A model generated the notes under the pieces. That model was not told where the DNA came from and did no database searches. It saw only the letters and a program-made list of their open reading frames with translations. From contig NZ_FOYF01000006.1 of assembly GCF_900115925.1 (NCBI RefSeq), positions 62,001 through 126,000 on the forward strand: 64,000 bases of DNA. The letters run 5' to 3'. This document shows, one piece after another, positions 37,487 through 45,479 of the stretch; the first letter of the stretch is position 1, and each line of letters opens with the position of its first letter. The position numbers were made by a program, and so were the translations under genes. The stretch is from Bacillus sp. cl95 (GTDB lineage Bacteria > Bacillota > Bacilli > Bacillales > Cytobacillaceae).

Positions 37487-37520
37487 TAAAAAAACCAATA
37501 GCAAAAACCCACTATTGGTG
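37487..37520 (-). terminator. Terminator of the corrinoid uptake operon
   Basis: ACCAATAG pairs with CTATTGGT and seven T follow on the - strand. Confidence 0.88.
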
Positions 37521-37543
37521 TAATTTCTCCACAATAAAACTCA

Positions 37544-38239
37544 TCAACGTTCCAACAAACCATACTTACTCTTAAATCTCATCAATATTTTGAGCCAAGT
37601 ACCGCTAAAAACAAGCAAAAAGAATACATTTGACACGGCGTGCATGGAATCGAATAATACGCTTGCCCCGAAATAGGTGATAAACGTTTTATAATCAAGC
37701 GGAACGCCAGATTGGATAAAACTTAGCAATCCCCAAACATTCATGATTAACCCAAACAAGAATCCCCACACAATACCAAAGAAGATTCTTCCATATTTAT
37801 TGTTCATAACAGGCGTTTTGCGAAGCAATCCCGCTGTCATCCCTACCAGCCCCCAGGCTACCATTTGCCATGGCGTCCAAGGACCTTGACCAAGAATCAT
37901 ATTCGATGCAAGTGCTGCAACCGCTCCAATCAAAAAACCACTTTCCGAGCCGAACACAAAGCCCGACATCATAATGATGAAAGTCGTCGGCTGCACACTT
38001 GGGATGCTCGCAAACGGAATTCGCCCCACAGCGGCAATCGCGGCTAATACTGCTATCAGTACTAATTCACGGGGTTCGACTTTTCTTTTTTCAAAACGGA
38101 TAAGAAACATAAGGAGTGACAAACCTACCATGGCAAAGCTTAGCCATAAATATGACTCTTCCCACTTCACCGAGACAAGCAGGAAGCCAGCAATCATCAC
38201 AAGTAAAATGATCACTCCTAGAATTCTTTTACTTTGCAC
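37544..38239 (-). CDS. ECF transporter S component, predicted corrinoid binder
   Basis: A 231-residue membrane protein with six or seven helices. The central part (IAVLAAIAAVGRIPFASIPSVQ) carries the AxxxxGRxxF-type segment of energy-coupling factor S components that captures the substrate and docks on EcfT; GFVFGSESGFLIGAVAALASN is another family hallmark. It is the last gene of a cobalamin-riboswitch operon and overlaps the ATPase gene by 22 bp. Corrinoid specificity comes from the riboswitch and the DUF4430 neighbours, as for CbrT-type S components; the fold alone does not prove it. Confidence 0.85.
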   Translation of the reverse strand: MQSKRILGVIILLVMIAGFLLVSVKWEESYLWLSFAMVGLSLLMFLIRFEKRKVEPRELVLIAVLAAIAAVGRIPFASIPSVQPTTFIIMMSGFVFGSESGFLIGAVAALASNMILGQGPWTPWQMVAWGLVGMTAGLLRKTPVMNNKYGRIFFGIVWGFLFGLIMNVWGLLSFIQSGVPLDYKTFITYFGASVLFDSMHAVSNVFFLLVFSGTWLKILMRFKSKYGLLER

Positions 38240-39849
38240 CGCTCAATCGCCTCCTTGAGGGTAACGACATTCTGATTGGGCAGACCTCGCAACAGTCTTT
38301 GAATCATCGTCGTATAAAAGAAGTTGCCTTGGAAGAAATCACTTGGCGCCGCCTCGGCAGTTATCTTCCCTTGAAAAATCAAACCGCAACGGGTTGCGTA
38401 CTGCGCAGCAAACTCAACATCATGAGTGGATAATAAGATAGATGTTCCCTCTTTACGAAGTTGTTCTAAAATAAGTGCAAGCTTCCCTTTGGAAATAGGA
38501 TCAAGCCCTTTCGTTGGCTCGTCTAATAGGAGAATTTCTGGTTTTCTAAGAAGGATGCAGGCCAGCGCAGCTTTTTGCAGCTCTCCTCCGCTCAAATCAT
38601 AAGGATGGCTTTCTAAAAGATGACCAATCTCAAGCTCATCAACAATCTTCGAAACAAATACCTTATCCCTTACATCCCAAAGCTCCATAGTCATCTCTAT
38701 TTCTTTTTGAACACTATCTTCGATAAAAAATAACTTTGGATTTTGCGGTAAATATCCGATCTGTCGGGAAAGTTCTTTTTTTCGATACGACTTTAATGGT
38801 TGATTATGTAAAGTGATCTTTCCTTTTACCGGTTTCCAAACTCCGCACATCAACTTAAGGAAAGTCGATTTACCTGCTCCATTTCCACCTAACAGTGCGT
38901 AAATTTCACCTTTTTGAAGAGTAAAGGACATTTCGTTTAGCACCATTTCTGTATCATGGTTATACCGATAGTAAATATCCTTTGCTTTCATAATTTCATC
39001 GCCACAGCATGATTCTTTTAGTGCCTTCGGATAAAACTCCAACTTGGTGGCTTGTTGTCTTCCCGCTTTTACCGTAAGAGGAAGGTTATCATTAGGTGAA
39101 ACACTCAAAAAAAGTGATGGGATGGTTGGAACATATACTTTCCGTGGTGTATTCCAGATTTCTTCAATCACTTCTGTTGGTGCACCATTATGAATGATTT
39201 CACCCGACTTCATCATCACAATTTGATCCGCAAGCGTGAAAACTTCTTCTAAACGATGCTCTGCCATAATGATTGTCATTCCGAACTCCTCATTCAATCG
39301 GACCAGCATGTCGAGAAGTTCTCTTGAACTGACAGGATCAAGTTGAGCTGTCGGTTCGTCTAACAATAAGATATCCGGTTGCATCAATAACACGGAAGCA
39401 AGATTCATCTGTTGTTTTTTTCCACCTGAGAGCTCATGTGTTTTTCGATTTAACAGCGATTCTGCCCCAAAGAAACCAACCATTTCGGCCACTCGGCTCC
39501 GCATTTCGTTTGTTGGCAAACCGAGGTTCTCTAGTCCAAATACCATTTCGTGAAGGAAGTCATCGGAAACTATTTGATTTTCAGGATCCTGAAACACAAA
39601 ACCCACATCGTTCCCACGACTCTCTGCCCCACCTTCTTCCCCAGTTGATACGAAGATTTCCCCGGAAAACTCACCGTGTGGTCTGATTTCCTCTTTTAAT
39701 AAGCGGAGCATGGTACTTTTACCGCATCCAGAGGGACCACAAAGCACAACAAACTGTCCTTTATTAACCTTCAGTGAAACGTCTTTTAACGCGGGCTTGT
39801 CTGAGTTCGGATAGGTAAATGACACGTTGTTTAGTTGAATAATTTCCAT
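38218..39849 (-). CDS. Fused EcfA-EcfA dual ATPase of an ECF transporter
   Basis: A 543-residue protein with two complete ABC ATPase domains. Domain 1 (1-225) has Walker A GPSGCGKST, signature LSGGKKQQ and Walker B LLLDEPTAQLDP. Domain 2 (285-510) has GGNGAGKST, LSGGELQKAALA and LLLDEPTKGLDP. Most Bacillaceae ECF modules use two separate EcfA genes; here they are fused, as in dedicated (group I-like) systems. It overlaps the EcfT gene by 19 bp and the S component gene by 22 bp, so subunits are made in step. Confidence 0.92.
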   Translation of the reverse strand: MEIIQLNNVSFTYPNSDKPALKDVSLKVNKGQFVVLCGPSGCGKSTMLRLLKEEIRPHGEFSGEIFVSTGEEGGAESRGNDVGFVFQDPENQIVSDDFLHEMVFGLENLGLPTNEMRSRVAEMVGFFGAESLLNRKTHELSGGKKQQMNLASVLLMQPDILLLDEPTAQLDPVSSRELLDMLVRLNEEFGMTIIMAEHRLEEVFTLADQIVMMKSGEIIHNGAPTEVIEEIWNTPRKVYVPTIPSLFLSVSPNDNLPLTVKAGRQQATKLEFYPKALKESCCGDEIMKAKDIYYRYNHDTEMVLNEMSFTLQKGEIYALLGGNGAGKSTFLKLMCGVWKPVKGKITLHNQPLKSYRKKELSRQIGYLPQNPKLFFIEDSVQKEIEMTMELWDVRDKVFVSKIVDELEIGHLLESHPYDLSGGELQKAALACILLRKPEILLLDEPTKGLDPISKGKLALILEQLRKEGTSILLSTHDVEFAAQYATRCGLIFQGKITAEAAPSDFFQGNFFYTTMIQRLLRGLPNQNVVTLKEAIERCKVKEF

Positions 39850-40709
39850 CGGACTTTGCCCCCTATTTCAATCAAAAGCGGAAAACTGAGAAACATCATA
39901 TATGTTATCAAAAAGACAATCTCATTTCCTTGCAGACTTATTTTTTCCATAAGCGGATAAATGACTAATTGACCATGGCCGATGAAACGCCCATAAAACA
40001 CGATGACCAGCAAGAGAATCAGAAAAAACATGCTGGCAATGTCGATCTTATTAAGAATAAAAAAATCATAGCTTGTGCGCTTTTTCTGACCATAACCCCT
40101 TGCTTTCATGGAGTCAGCTGTTTGTATAGCCTCCTCTAAGGAAAAGGTGAGAAGGACTTGAATGTATTGCATGCCAATGCGGGCTTTTGACCGCCACGTT
40201 CCTTGTGCGAGAGATAAACCTTTGCTGCTCTGGACGACCGTGATTTCCTCTAGCCTCCGGCGCATAAGCGGGATGAATCGCAATGTAAGCATCAGCAACA
40301 CGGCAAATTGCGGAAGAAGCTTTGAAAAGAGGAATAGCAGTTTATTAGGAGTCATGACCAAGTTATATGATACAAAAAGTGCAATTACTCCCATGATTGA
40401 TAGTGCTGTCATCCCTCCATAAACAACTGCCTCTAAAGTAATATGATGTTCACTAACGACAAATAAGACGTGGCGCCCCCGTTCATTAAAAAGCGGATTA
40501 AATAGGAAAATCAAACTCCCACTCATCACCATGAAAATTAACCATTGTTTCAGTCCTTTGAAACGGTCTTGGACAAAATGGATGAATAAGATAACCACAA
40601 AAGCTGCACCTGAAAAAATCGGGTGCAGCAATAAGATGAGCAAGGTTAACGCCCCTGCATAATATATGAAATTCACAATCGGATGTAGTCGTTCGAATCT
40701 ATTTTCCAT
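39831..40709 (-). CDS. ECF transporter transmembrane component EcfT
   Basis: A 292-residue membrane protein with about five or six helices. The coupling motif is TADSMKARGYGQKKRTSYD (A-R-G signature near residue 210), which contacts the ATPases; RIGMQYIQVLLTFSLEEAIQ is the first coupling helix. It joins the dual ATPase and the S component in a dedicated transporter. ATG at 40709 lies 14 bp after the DUF4430 lipoprotein gene. Confidence 0.92.
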   Translation of the reverse strand: MENRFERLHPIVNFIYYAGALTLLILLLHPIFSGAAFVVILFIHFVQDRFKGLKQWLIFMVMSGSLIFLFNPLFNERGRHVLFVVSEHHITLEAVVYGGMTALSIMGVIALFVSYNLVMTPNKLLFLFSKLLPQFAVLLMLTLRFIPLMRRRLEEITVVQSSKGLSLAQGTWRSKARIGMQYIQVLLTFSLEEAIQTADSMKARGYGQKKRTSYDFFILNKIDIASMFFLILLLVIVFYGRFIGHGQLVIYPLMEKISLQGNEIVFLITYMMFLSFPLLIEIGGKVRWKLFN

Positions 40710-40723
40710 TGGAGTTTCTCCGT

Positions 40724-41449
40724 TTACTTTTCAGTATAAAGCCATTGAATGCTGTCTCCGTCTTTCACTTTGACCGTGCCAGCACTTTTACCAAGACTCG
40801 TTCCATTTAGCTTGCCAATCCAGCCACTTTTCGCACCGTAATCGAATTCATATATGTTATCAATCCCAGCCACATAGGCGGTTGCTCCGCTTCCACTATA
40901 ATCAAGCTGGATATTTCGTTTTCCTGTTAACTGAACGAGCACATCTAAGACTGTGGCTCCTTCTTTAAAGGTAACTTTCGTTGCCCCTAAGATGGTTCCA
41001 CGGTCACTCGGTCCGACAATTGAAACTGTGACAGCCATCTCAGGTGCAGCTGGTTTCGCAGCAGGCTTTTGCGTTGGAGTCGGAGTAGTCGTTGCAGGTT
41101 GTTGTGTTGTTGGCTGTTGCTTAGTCGGTGCTGTCGCAGGTGCTGGCTGCTTTGCCGTCTGGGCAGCAGGTTTTGACTGAACCGTTGTATTGTCAGGAAC
41201 TGAGGTTGTTTCTTTATTTTCAGTTGCTTCAGTCTTTGCAGGTGCCTCGGAAACAGGAGAATCTTTTGCAGGAGAAGTTGCTTCCGTTTTTTTCTCATCC
41301 TTGTTCTTTTCCTCGGATTCCTCAACTTTGGAAACCATCTTTTTCTCTTCAGAAATATGGCCTTTCTCAGCTTCTGAACTGCAGCCAGCTAAATTGAAAC
41401 AGAGAACAATAGCCAGAATGATCGCTGCAAATTTCATCCATCGTTGCAT
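40724..41449 (-). CDS. DUF4430 lipoprotein, predicted corrinoid-binding
   Basis: A 241-residue lipoprotein: lipobox LAGC with Cys near residue 23 after a hydrophobic helix. Residues 30-135 are a low-complexity linker rich in K/E, then P/T/Q/A. The C-terminal 100 residues form one DUF4430 domain (VTVSIVGPSDRGTILGATKV, GATVLDVLVQLTG, DNIYEFDYGAKSGWIGKLNG), the fold of the C-terminal domain of human transcobalamin. It would sit on the outer membrane face and pass corrinoid from the wall protein to the transporter (inference from domain and operon). Confidence 0.82.
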   Translation of the reverse strand: MQRWMKFAAIILAIVLCFNLAGCSSEAEKGHISEEKKMVSKVEESEEKNKDEKKTEATSPAKDSPVSEAPAKTEATENKETTSVPDNTTVQSKPAAQTAKQPAPATAPTKQQPTTQQPATTTPTPTQKPAAKPAAPEMAVTVSIVGPSDRGTILGATKVTFKEGATVLDVLVQLTGKRNIQLDYSGSGATAYVAGIDNIYEFDYGAKSGWIGKLNGTSLGKSAGTVKVKDGDSIQWLYTEK

Positions 41450-41478
41450 ATCTTATCATCCTCCCAGCAATCAATAAT

Positions 41479-43257
41479 TTATGCTTTCCTTCTTTGTATC
41501 GTAAAGTAAAATACACCTATCATCATCAACAAAATACCGAAAGCTAAAACATTATAGTCATTTGTTGCTGTATTAGGAAGTCGATGACCTGCTTTGTCTC
41601 CAGCAGCTTTATCGGTATGTTTTTGCGGTTGTTCTACCGGTTTTGGCGCAGGGGTGACCGTTTCATTTTTTACAAGAGATAAAGGAAGATTGTATAGTGA
41701 ACCTTTTCCATTTAGCATCAGCTGATAGGCCACAACTGCCTGTATTCCTTGAGAAGTTGAGAATGTATCACTCACATCGCCTCCTTGCCAATCAAATCCA
41801 CCATCAGCATTTTGAAAGGATAATAAGTACTCCATCACGCTCGTCCCATCTGCTTTCGTGTACTTTGTCTCATTCGCATCTAGACCAAGAGCGGAAAGGG
41901 CAATAACGATTTGGGAAGCTGTTGAGCTATTATCAATTTTTCCAGCAGTGAATTGATCTGCCAAGAAAACAGTACCCTTGTCTATGCTCGCTTGTATTCC
42001 TGTCTCTTCTTTATGAGGAGCTAGAGCTGTTAGCACCATGCTAGTTGTGTCGGAGTCACTTGTTACACTGCCATCCCATGACCAGCCGCCATCAGCATTT
42101 TGCTTGTTCAAAAGCTCTGTAATCAGCTTCAGTTTTGTCCACTTTGCAGTTTGCGGCACTTCGAAATTCGTACTATCTAAAGCTATTAGACCGTAGGCAA
42201 CGCCGTTCAATCCTTGTTTTGTTACGTTCCCCTCATAAATGCTCTTTACTAGATTGAATCCTTCAATATTTGTGGGATTGCCACCTGCGGCTAAAATGCC
42301 GAGCGTATATCTTTCGTAATCAGTAATTCTTGAAAATCTACCGTTCTTGTCTTTGATAAGTTTCTTTAAGGTTTCCAAATAAGTAGTCGGAATTTCCTTG
42401 CCAGCTTGTTTAAGCGCAATGGCTTCCCAGTCGCCAATTGGATTTTTTAAAGCGTATTGAATGGCACCTCCGACCGATTTTTTTACAGTATCCGCTGCAA
42501 TTGAATCCGCTGGCTTGTCATTTCCTTCTCCTGGAGTAACCGGTGGTGACGAGGATTCATACTTGAAGCTTACCACATCTCCTGCTTTAAGCTTATAGCT
42601 GTCAGCACCCACTTCTCCCATTTTTCCATTCACGTAAAAGCCCCAGTAATCTGAACCTTCAGCAGCTACACCGTTAATGGAAGTAACCATTTTCCCAAAG
42701 TCATATTGTTCATATTGTACTTGGTTAGGGCCAACGGCTACTTGCAAAAATTGAAATGCGGTAGGTTCACCTAAAAAGGCAACTTCACTAAGAGGTGTCA
42801 CCAACTCTTTGCCGTCTTTTCCAATAACTGAAAGGGTAGCCGAAGCCTCAGCTGGCTTTGTCCAATCCACTAATTTGAAAGTAAGCTTGTCTTGATCTTG
42901 CACCTGATAGCTATCAGCACCCACTTGTGCAGAAATTCCATTGATATAAAAAGCCCAATAATTGTTGCCTGTTGCCTTAACGTTCTTTATACCTGAAATC
43001 ATCTTTCCGTAGGGTGATTCCATATACTCAACTTCGTCTTGTCCAACAGCCTTCACTAGCGTATCAAATGCTGTTTCACTCTCTCCAAGTGTGATTGATG
43101 TTTCTGGAAAGATCGTACCTTCCGTTTCACCGCCAACAACCGTAAGTGTCGATGCTTGTGTTTGTTCGGCTGCTTGTACAGGTATATGTAAGGCGTTCAT
43201 CATGAACCCAAATACAAGCGTTATCAATAAGAACCAATTACTGCTACGTTTTACCAT
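41479..43257 (-). CDS. Wall-anchored transcobalamin-like protein: two DUF4430 domains, alpha/alpha toroid, LPNTA sorting signal
   Basis: A 592-residue surface protein with start ATG at 43257 (AGGAGAGGGG upstream) and a signal peptide ending HIPVQA. Two DUF4430 domains occupy about 34-134 and 140-238 (YWAFYINGISAQVGADSY; YWGFYVNGKMGEVGADSY). Residues 265-530 form a terpenoid-cyclase-like alpha/alpha toroid with NADGGWSWDG and NADGGFDWQG repeats, the fold of the N-terminal domain of transcobalamin and intrinsic factor. The end is a sorting signal: LPNTATN, hydrophobic helix, QRRKA. LPNTA is typical of class D/NPQTN-like Bacillus sortase substrates. It is the first gene after the cobalamin riboswitch. 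Corrinoid capture is inferred. Confidence 0.85.
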   Translation of the reverse strand: MVKRSSNWFLLITLVFGFMMNALHIPVQAAEQTQASTLTVVGGETEGTIFPETSITLGESETAFDTLVKAVGQDEVEYMESPYGKMISGIKNVKATGNNYWAFYINGISAQVGADSYQVQDQDKLTFKLVDWTKPAEASATLSVIGKDGKELVTPLSEVAFLGEPTAFQFLQVAVGPNQVQYEQYDFGKMVTSINGVAAEGSDYWGFYVNGKMGEVGADSYKLKAGDVVSFKYESSSPPVTPGEGNDKPADSIAADTVKKSVGGAIQYALKNPIGDWEAIALKQAGKEIPTTYLETLKKLIKDKNGRFSRITDYERYTLGILAAGGNPTNIEGFNLVKSIYEGNVTKQGLNGVAYGLIALDSTNFEVPQTAKWTKLKLITELLNKQNADGGWSWDGSVTSDSDTTSMVLTALAPHKEETGIQASIDKGTVFLADQFTAGKIDNSSTASQIVIALSALGLDANETKYTKADGTSVMEYLLSFQNADGGFDWQGGDVSDTFSTSQGIQAVVAYQLMLNGKGSLYNLPLSLVKNETVTPAPKPVEQPQKHTDKAAGDKAGHRLPNTATNDYNVLAFGILLMMIGVFYFTIQRRKA

Positions 43258-43284
43258 CTTCTTACCCCTCTCCTTTTTACACAT

Positions 43285-43310
43285 AAAAAAATCCCCCTAT
43301 GAAAGGAGGA
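43285..43310 (-). terminator. Riboswitch-controlled intrinsic terminator
   Basis: TCCTCC pairs with GGGGGA (one G-T pair) and is followed by seven T, directly before the first gene. Upstream GGAGG (near 43370 on the - strand) can pair with the same CCTCC, which offers an alternative, antiterminating fold. Confidence 0.7.
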
Positions 43311-43393
43311 GGTTTTGTAGGTTAAGAAGGCAAGCAGGATAAACGCTACCATTCTTAACACCCTCCTATCCGCGTAGGCTTTTGGTGCGAAAA

Positions 43394-43590
43394 AACAGGC
43401 AGGTTTCCTGGCTCATGATCATAGCTCCCTATGTCTTCCCATCCTGTTGGACAGTGACTTCATATAGGTTGCTCCCATTTACAGTGGCGGGACCGCGTTG
43501 GCTTTTAACCAAACTTCCCTATTAAGCTAATAGTTTTGCTTTCTCCCCAACTGAGGTTAAGTTGAAACCAAGCATTAGCACCTGTTTTTG
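43394..43590 (-). promoter_or_regulatory. Cobalamin (adenosylcobalamin-type) riboswitch
   Basis: The - strand leader has the B12 box GCCACTG (43482-43488), the 5' element ACAGGTGCTAATGCTTGG, GGGAAGACATAGGGAGC and the closing GAGCCAGGAAACCTGCCTGTT, in the usual order of the cobalamin riboswitch. The 5' GGTGC-type arm and the 3' arm close P1. B12 binding should favour the downstream terminator and so switch off the corrinoid uptake operon. Confidence 0.95.
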
Positions 43591-43750
43591 CCGATCTATT
43601 TTTTTATGTCATGCTTATTATACAAATACACGATTTGTTTGTATACTATTTTGAAAATTCATGACGTAGTTGTTGCATTGGTGTAAGTTGAAAATACCTC
43701 TAGAGGTAAAACAAGTTTCGGATTTGTCGAAATTTCGTTAAAGGGTCAAC

Positions 43751-43824
43751 AAGCGCCGTTAGAGCGTCTATAACCGCCGTTAAATCTCAACAAGCGCCGT
43801 TAGAAAGTCCGTAACCGCCGTTAA
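43751..43824. repeat. Four-unit CGCCGTTA array, 20-21-bp period
   Basis: CGCCGTTA occurs at 43754, 43775, 43795 and 43816 (steps 21, 20, 21). Units alternate CAACAAG-CGCCGTTAGA and TAAC-CGCCGTTAAA, so the array is also two copies of a 41-bp unit. It lies between the riboswitch leader and the DinB gene. Confidence 0.8.
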
Positions 43825-43863
43825 AATATTCCACCTACCAAATTTCCACCTGTATATACCCCG

Positions 43864-44325
43864 TTACTTCCTTAAAAAATAGATATAATCGGTAGAAATA
43901 CTCTTATGTCCAAGCGAGTGCAGCATAGCCGTGATATTCCCTCGATGATACGTACCGTGATTTGCGAGGTGAATGAGCAAATCCGATAACTTATTTTCAA
44001 AACTTGAACCAGTCGAGTTGTAATAGGTGACTCTTTTACTAGAATCTTCTTTTTTAAAGTAGTCAATCATTGTTTCATGTAGTTTTGCTAGAGTTATTTT
44101 TGCATCGTAAGGCGTTTTCAATCCAGCATGCTCTAACTCTTCCTTTCCGGTGATGCGAACAAACCACATTCGATCAATCTCATAAATATGCTCAAATGTC
44201 GCTCGAATGGATGGAAAGACACTTTCTAGGTTTTTAGCATAAAGTTCCGGACAATTATTAATGAATTCCAGTAAGCTTGCCGTTGCCCACACATGGTAAT
44301 TAAACATTTGTTGCGATTTTTTCAT
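43864..44325 (-). CDS. DinB-family protein
   Basis: A 153-residue four-helix bundle of the DinB/YfiT superfamily. Metal-ligand histidines are visible in EHIYEIDRMWF and in LLIHLANHGTYHRGNI (H-x3-H-type pair). Members include bacillithiol-dependent transferases and DNA-damage-induced proteins; the reaction here is unknown. The ATG at 44325 is seven bases after GGAGG, while the ATG at 44331 abuts it. It is divergent from the cupin gene. Confidence 0.85.
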   Translation of the reverse strand: MKKSQQMFNYHVWATASLLEFINNCPELYAKNLESVFPSIRATFEHIYEIDRMWFVRITGKEELEHAGLKTPYDAKITLAKLHETMIDYFKKEDSSKRVTYYNSTGSSFENKLSDLLIHLANHGTYHRGNITAMLHSLGHKSISTDYIYFLRK

Positions 44326-44436
44326 AAACATTCCTCCATTTCTGTTTCTTTACAATTAAATTATCGAGAATTATATAGTAGGAATCTAGTAAAGAGTAAT
44401 AGAATAATAAGTAAATGAATTAAAGGGGTAAACGTT

Positions 44437-44775
44437 ATGAAAGTAACAAAAGAGACCGCTGAACATTACAAATGGGGTAAGGATTGTGATGGCTGGCATC
44501 TTGTTAAAAATGATAATCTTAGCATCATCTATGAAGAAATGCCGCCCCATACTGCAGAAGTTCGTCATTATCACGAAAAAGCACAGCAATTTTTCTACAT
44601 CCTAAAGGGTACGGCCACACTTGAGATGAACGGGACCAAAGTCATCCTACACGAAAAAGAAGGAATGGAAGTCCCACCCCTTGTTCCACATCAAATGTTT
44701 AACGAGTCTGATGAACGGATCGAATTTTTGGTAACCTCCCAGCCTAATAGTCGGGGAGATCGAGTTAAAAGCTAG
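44437..44775 (+). CDS. Cupin-domain protein
   Basis: A 112-residue single-domain cupin: motif 1 PPHTAEVRHYHEKAQQFFYI (His-x-His-like HYH with E/Q downstream) and motif 2 PPLVPHQMFNES. Such small beta-barrels bind a metal and act as isomerases, dioxygenases or sensors; the substrate is unknown. ATG at 44437 follows AAAGGGGTAAA. It stands alone, divergent from the DinB gene. Confidence 0.85.
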   Translation: MKVTKETAEHYKWGKDCDGWHLVKNDNLSIIYEEMPPHTAEVRHYHEKAQQFFYILKGTATLEMNGTKVILHEKEGMEVPPLVPHQMFNESDERIEFLVTSQPNSRGDRVKS

Positions 44776-44802
44776 ACACAGGATTCGATTCTTCGAAGTA
44801 AT

Positions 44803-45426
44803 TTAGACTGTTATCTTGACTTGTTTTCTTCTTAATTTTATGAAAGATAATATCAAAATCACCATAAAATAAGCACCATATATAGAAAAGGATAAAATTT
44901 TACTTTCTGTAAACATACTGCCTGCATACGTAAAAATTAAAATGGACGGCAACTTTCCAATGGCTGAAGCCAAGATAAATAATATGTACGAAACATTACT
45001 TACCCCGCACAAAATATTGATAATCGGTGATGGAATGACTGGTACTAATCGAGCTACCAATATCCCAAGGAAAGCATTCTTTTGAAAAATACCTTCATAT
45101 TCTTTAAGATTAGGATATTTATTCATCGTCTTCTGTGCCCAATCATAAAAGCCATATCTAGCCATGGAGAACATGAAAGTAGTGCCTAGAATGATACCTG
45201 ACAATGAAATGGCTACACCAATTGACACACCAAATGTTGCTCCTAAAGTCCCTGCAAAAACTGAAAAAGGAATTATTGGAAAAAATACCAGTAATCCAAC
45301 AAATAGGATGCCTGACATTATAGCCAACGGACCTCCGAGCTCAATTGTTGAGAGGAATACTTCCTTTTCTAAGTAACCCCAAAAGAAAAAAGCACTCATG
45401 ATTATGATGGTAATAATTCGCTTCAT
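44803..45426 (-). CDS. TVP38/TMEM64 (DedA-superfamily) membrane protein
   Basis: A 207-residue membrane protein with five or six helices. The SNARE-associated/VTT core is visible: FPIIPFSVFAGTLGATFGVSIGVAIS, then NAFLGILVARLVPVIPSPIINILCGVS, where the re-entrant R-x-x-P-x-x-P motif of the family lies. DedA-type proteins move lipids or affect membrane potential. ATG at 45426 follows GGGAGG. A hairpin at 45451-45479 separates it from the biofilm operon upstream, so it is probably not part of it. Confidence 0.85.
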   Translation of the reverse strand: MKRIITIIIMSAFFFWGYLEKEVFLSTIELGGPLAIMSGILFVGLLVFFPIIPFSVFAGTLGATFGVSIGVAISLSGIILGTTFMFSMARYGFYDWAQKTMNKYPNLKEYEGIFQKNAFLGILVARLVPVIPSPIINILCGVSNVSYILFILASAIGKLPSILIFTYAGSMFTESKILSFSIYGAYFMVILILSFIKLRRKQVKITV

Positions 45427-45450
45427 TTAAGAACCTCCCTATATAGAAGA

Positions 45451-45479
45451 AAGATCTTGATCAATTGCATCAAGATCTT
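45451..45479 (-). terminator. Hairpin ending the biofilm-fibre operon
   Basis: An 11-bp perfect inverted repeat AAGATCTTGAT/ATCAAGATCTT overlaps the stop codon of the last gene; the downstream T run is broken (TTTCTTCT), so termination may be partial. Confidence 0.6.

Noticed and set aside
43751-43824. Possible CRISPR array in the CGCCGTTA repeats
   Set aside because: Unit of 8 conserved bases with 12-13-bp spacers is far too short, and no cas genes are present.
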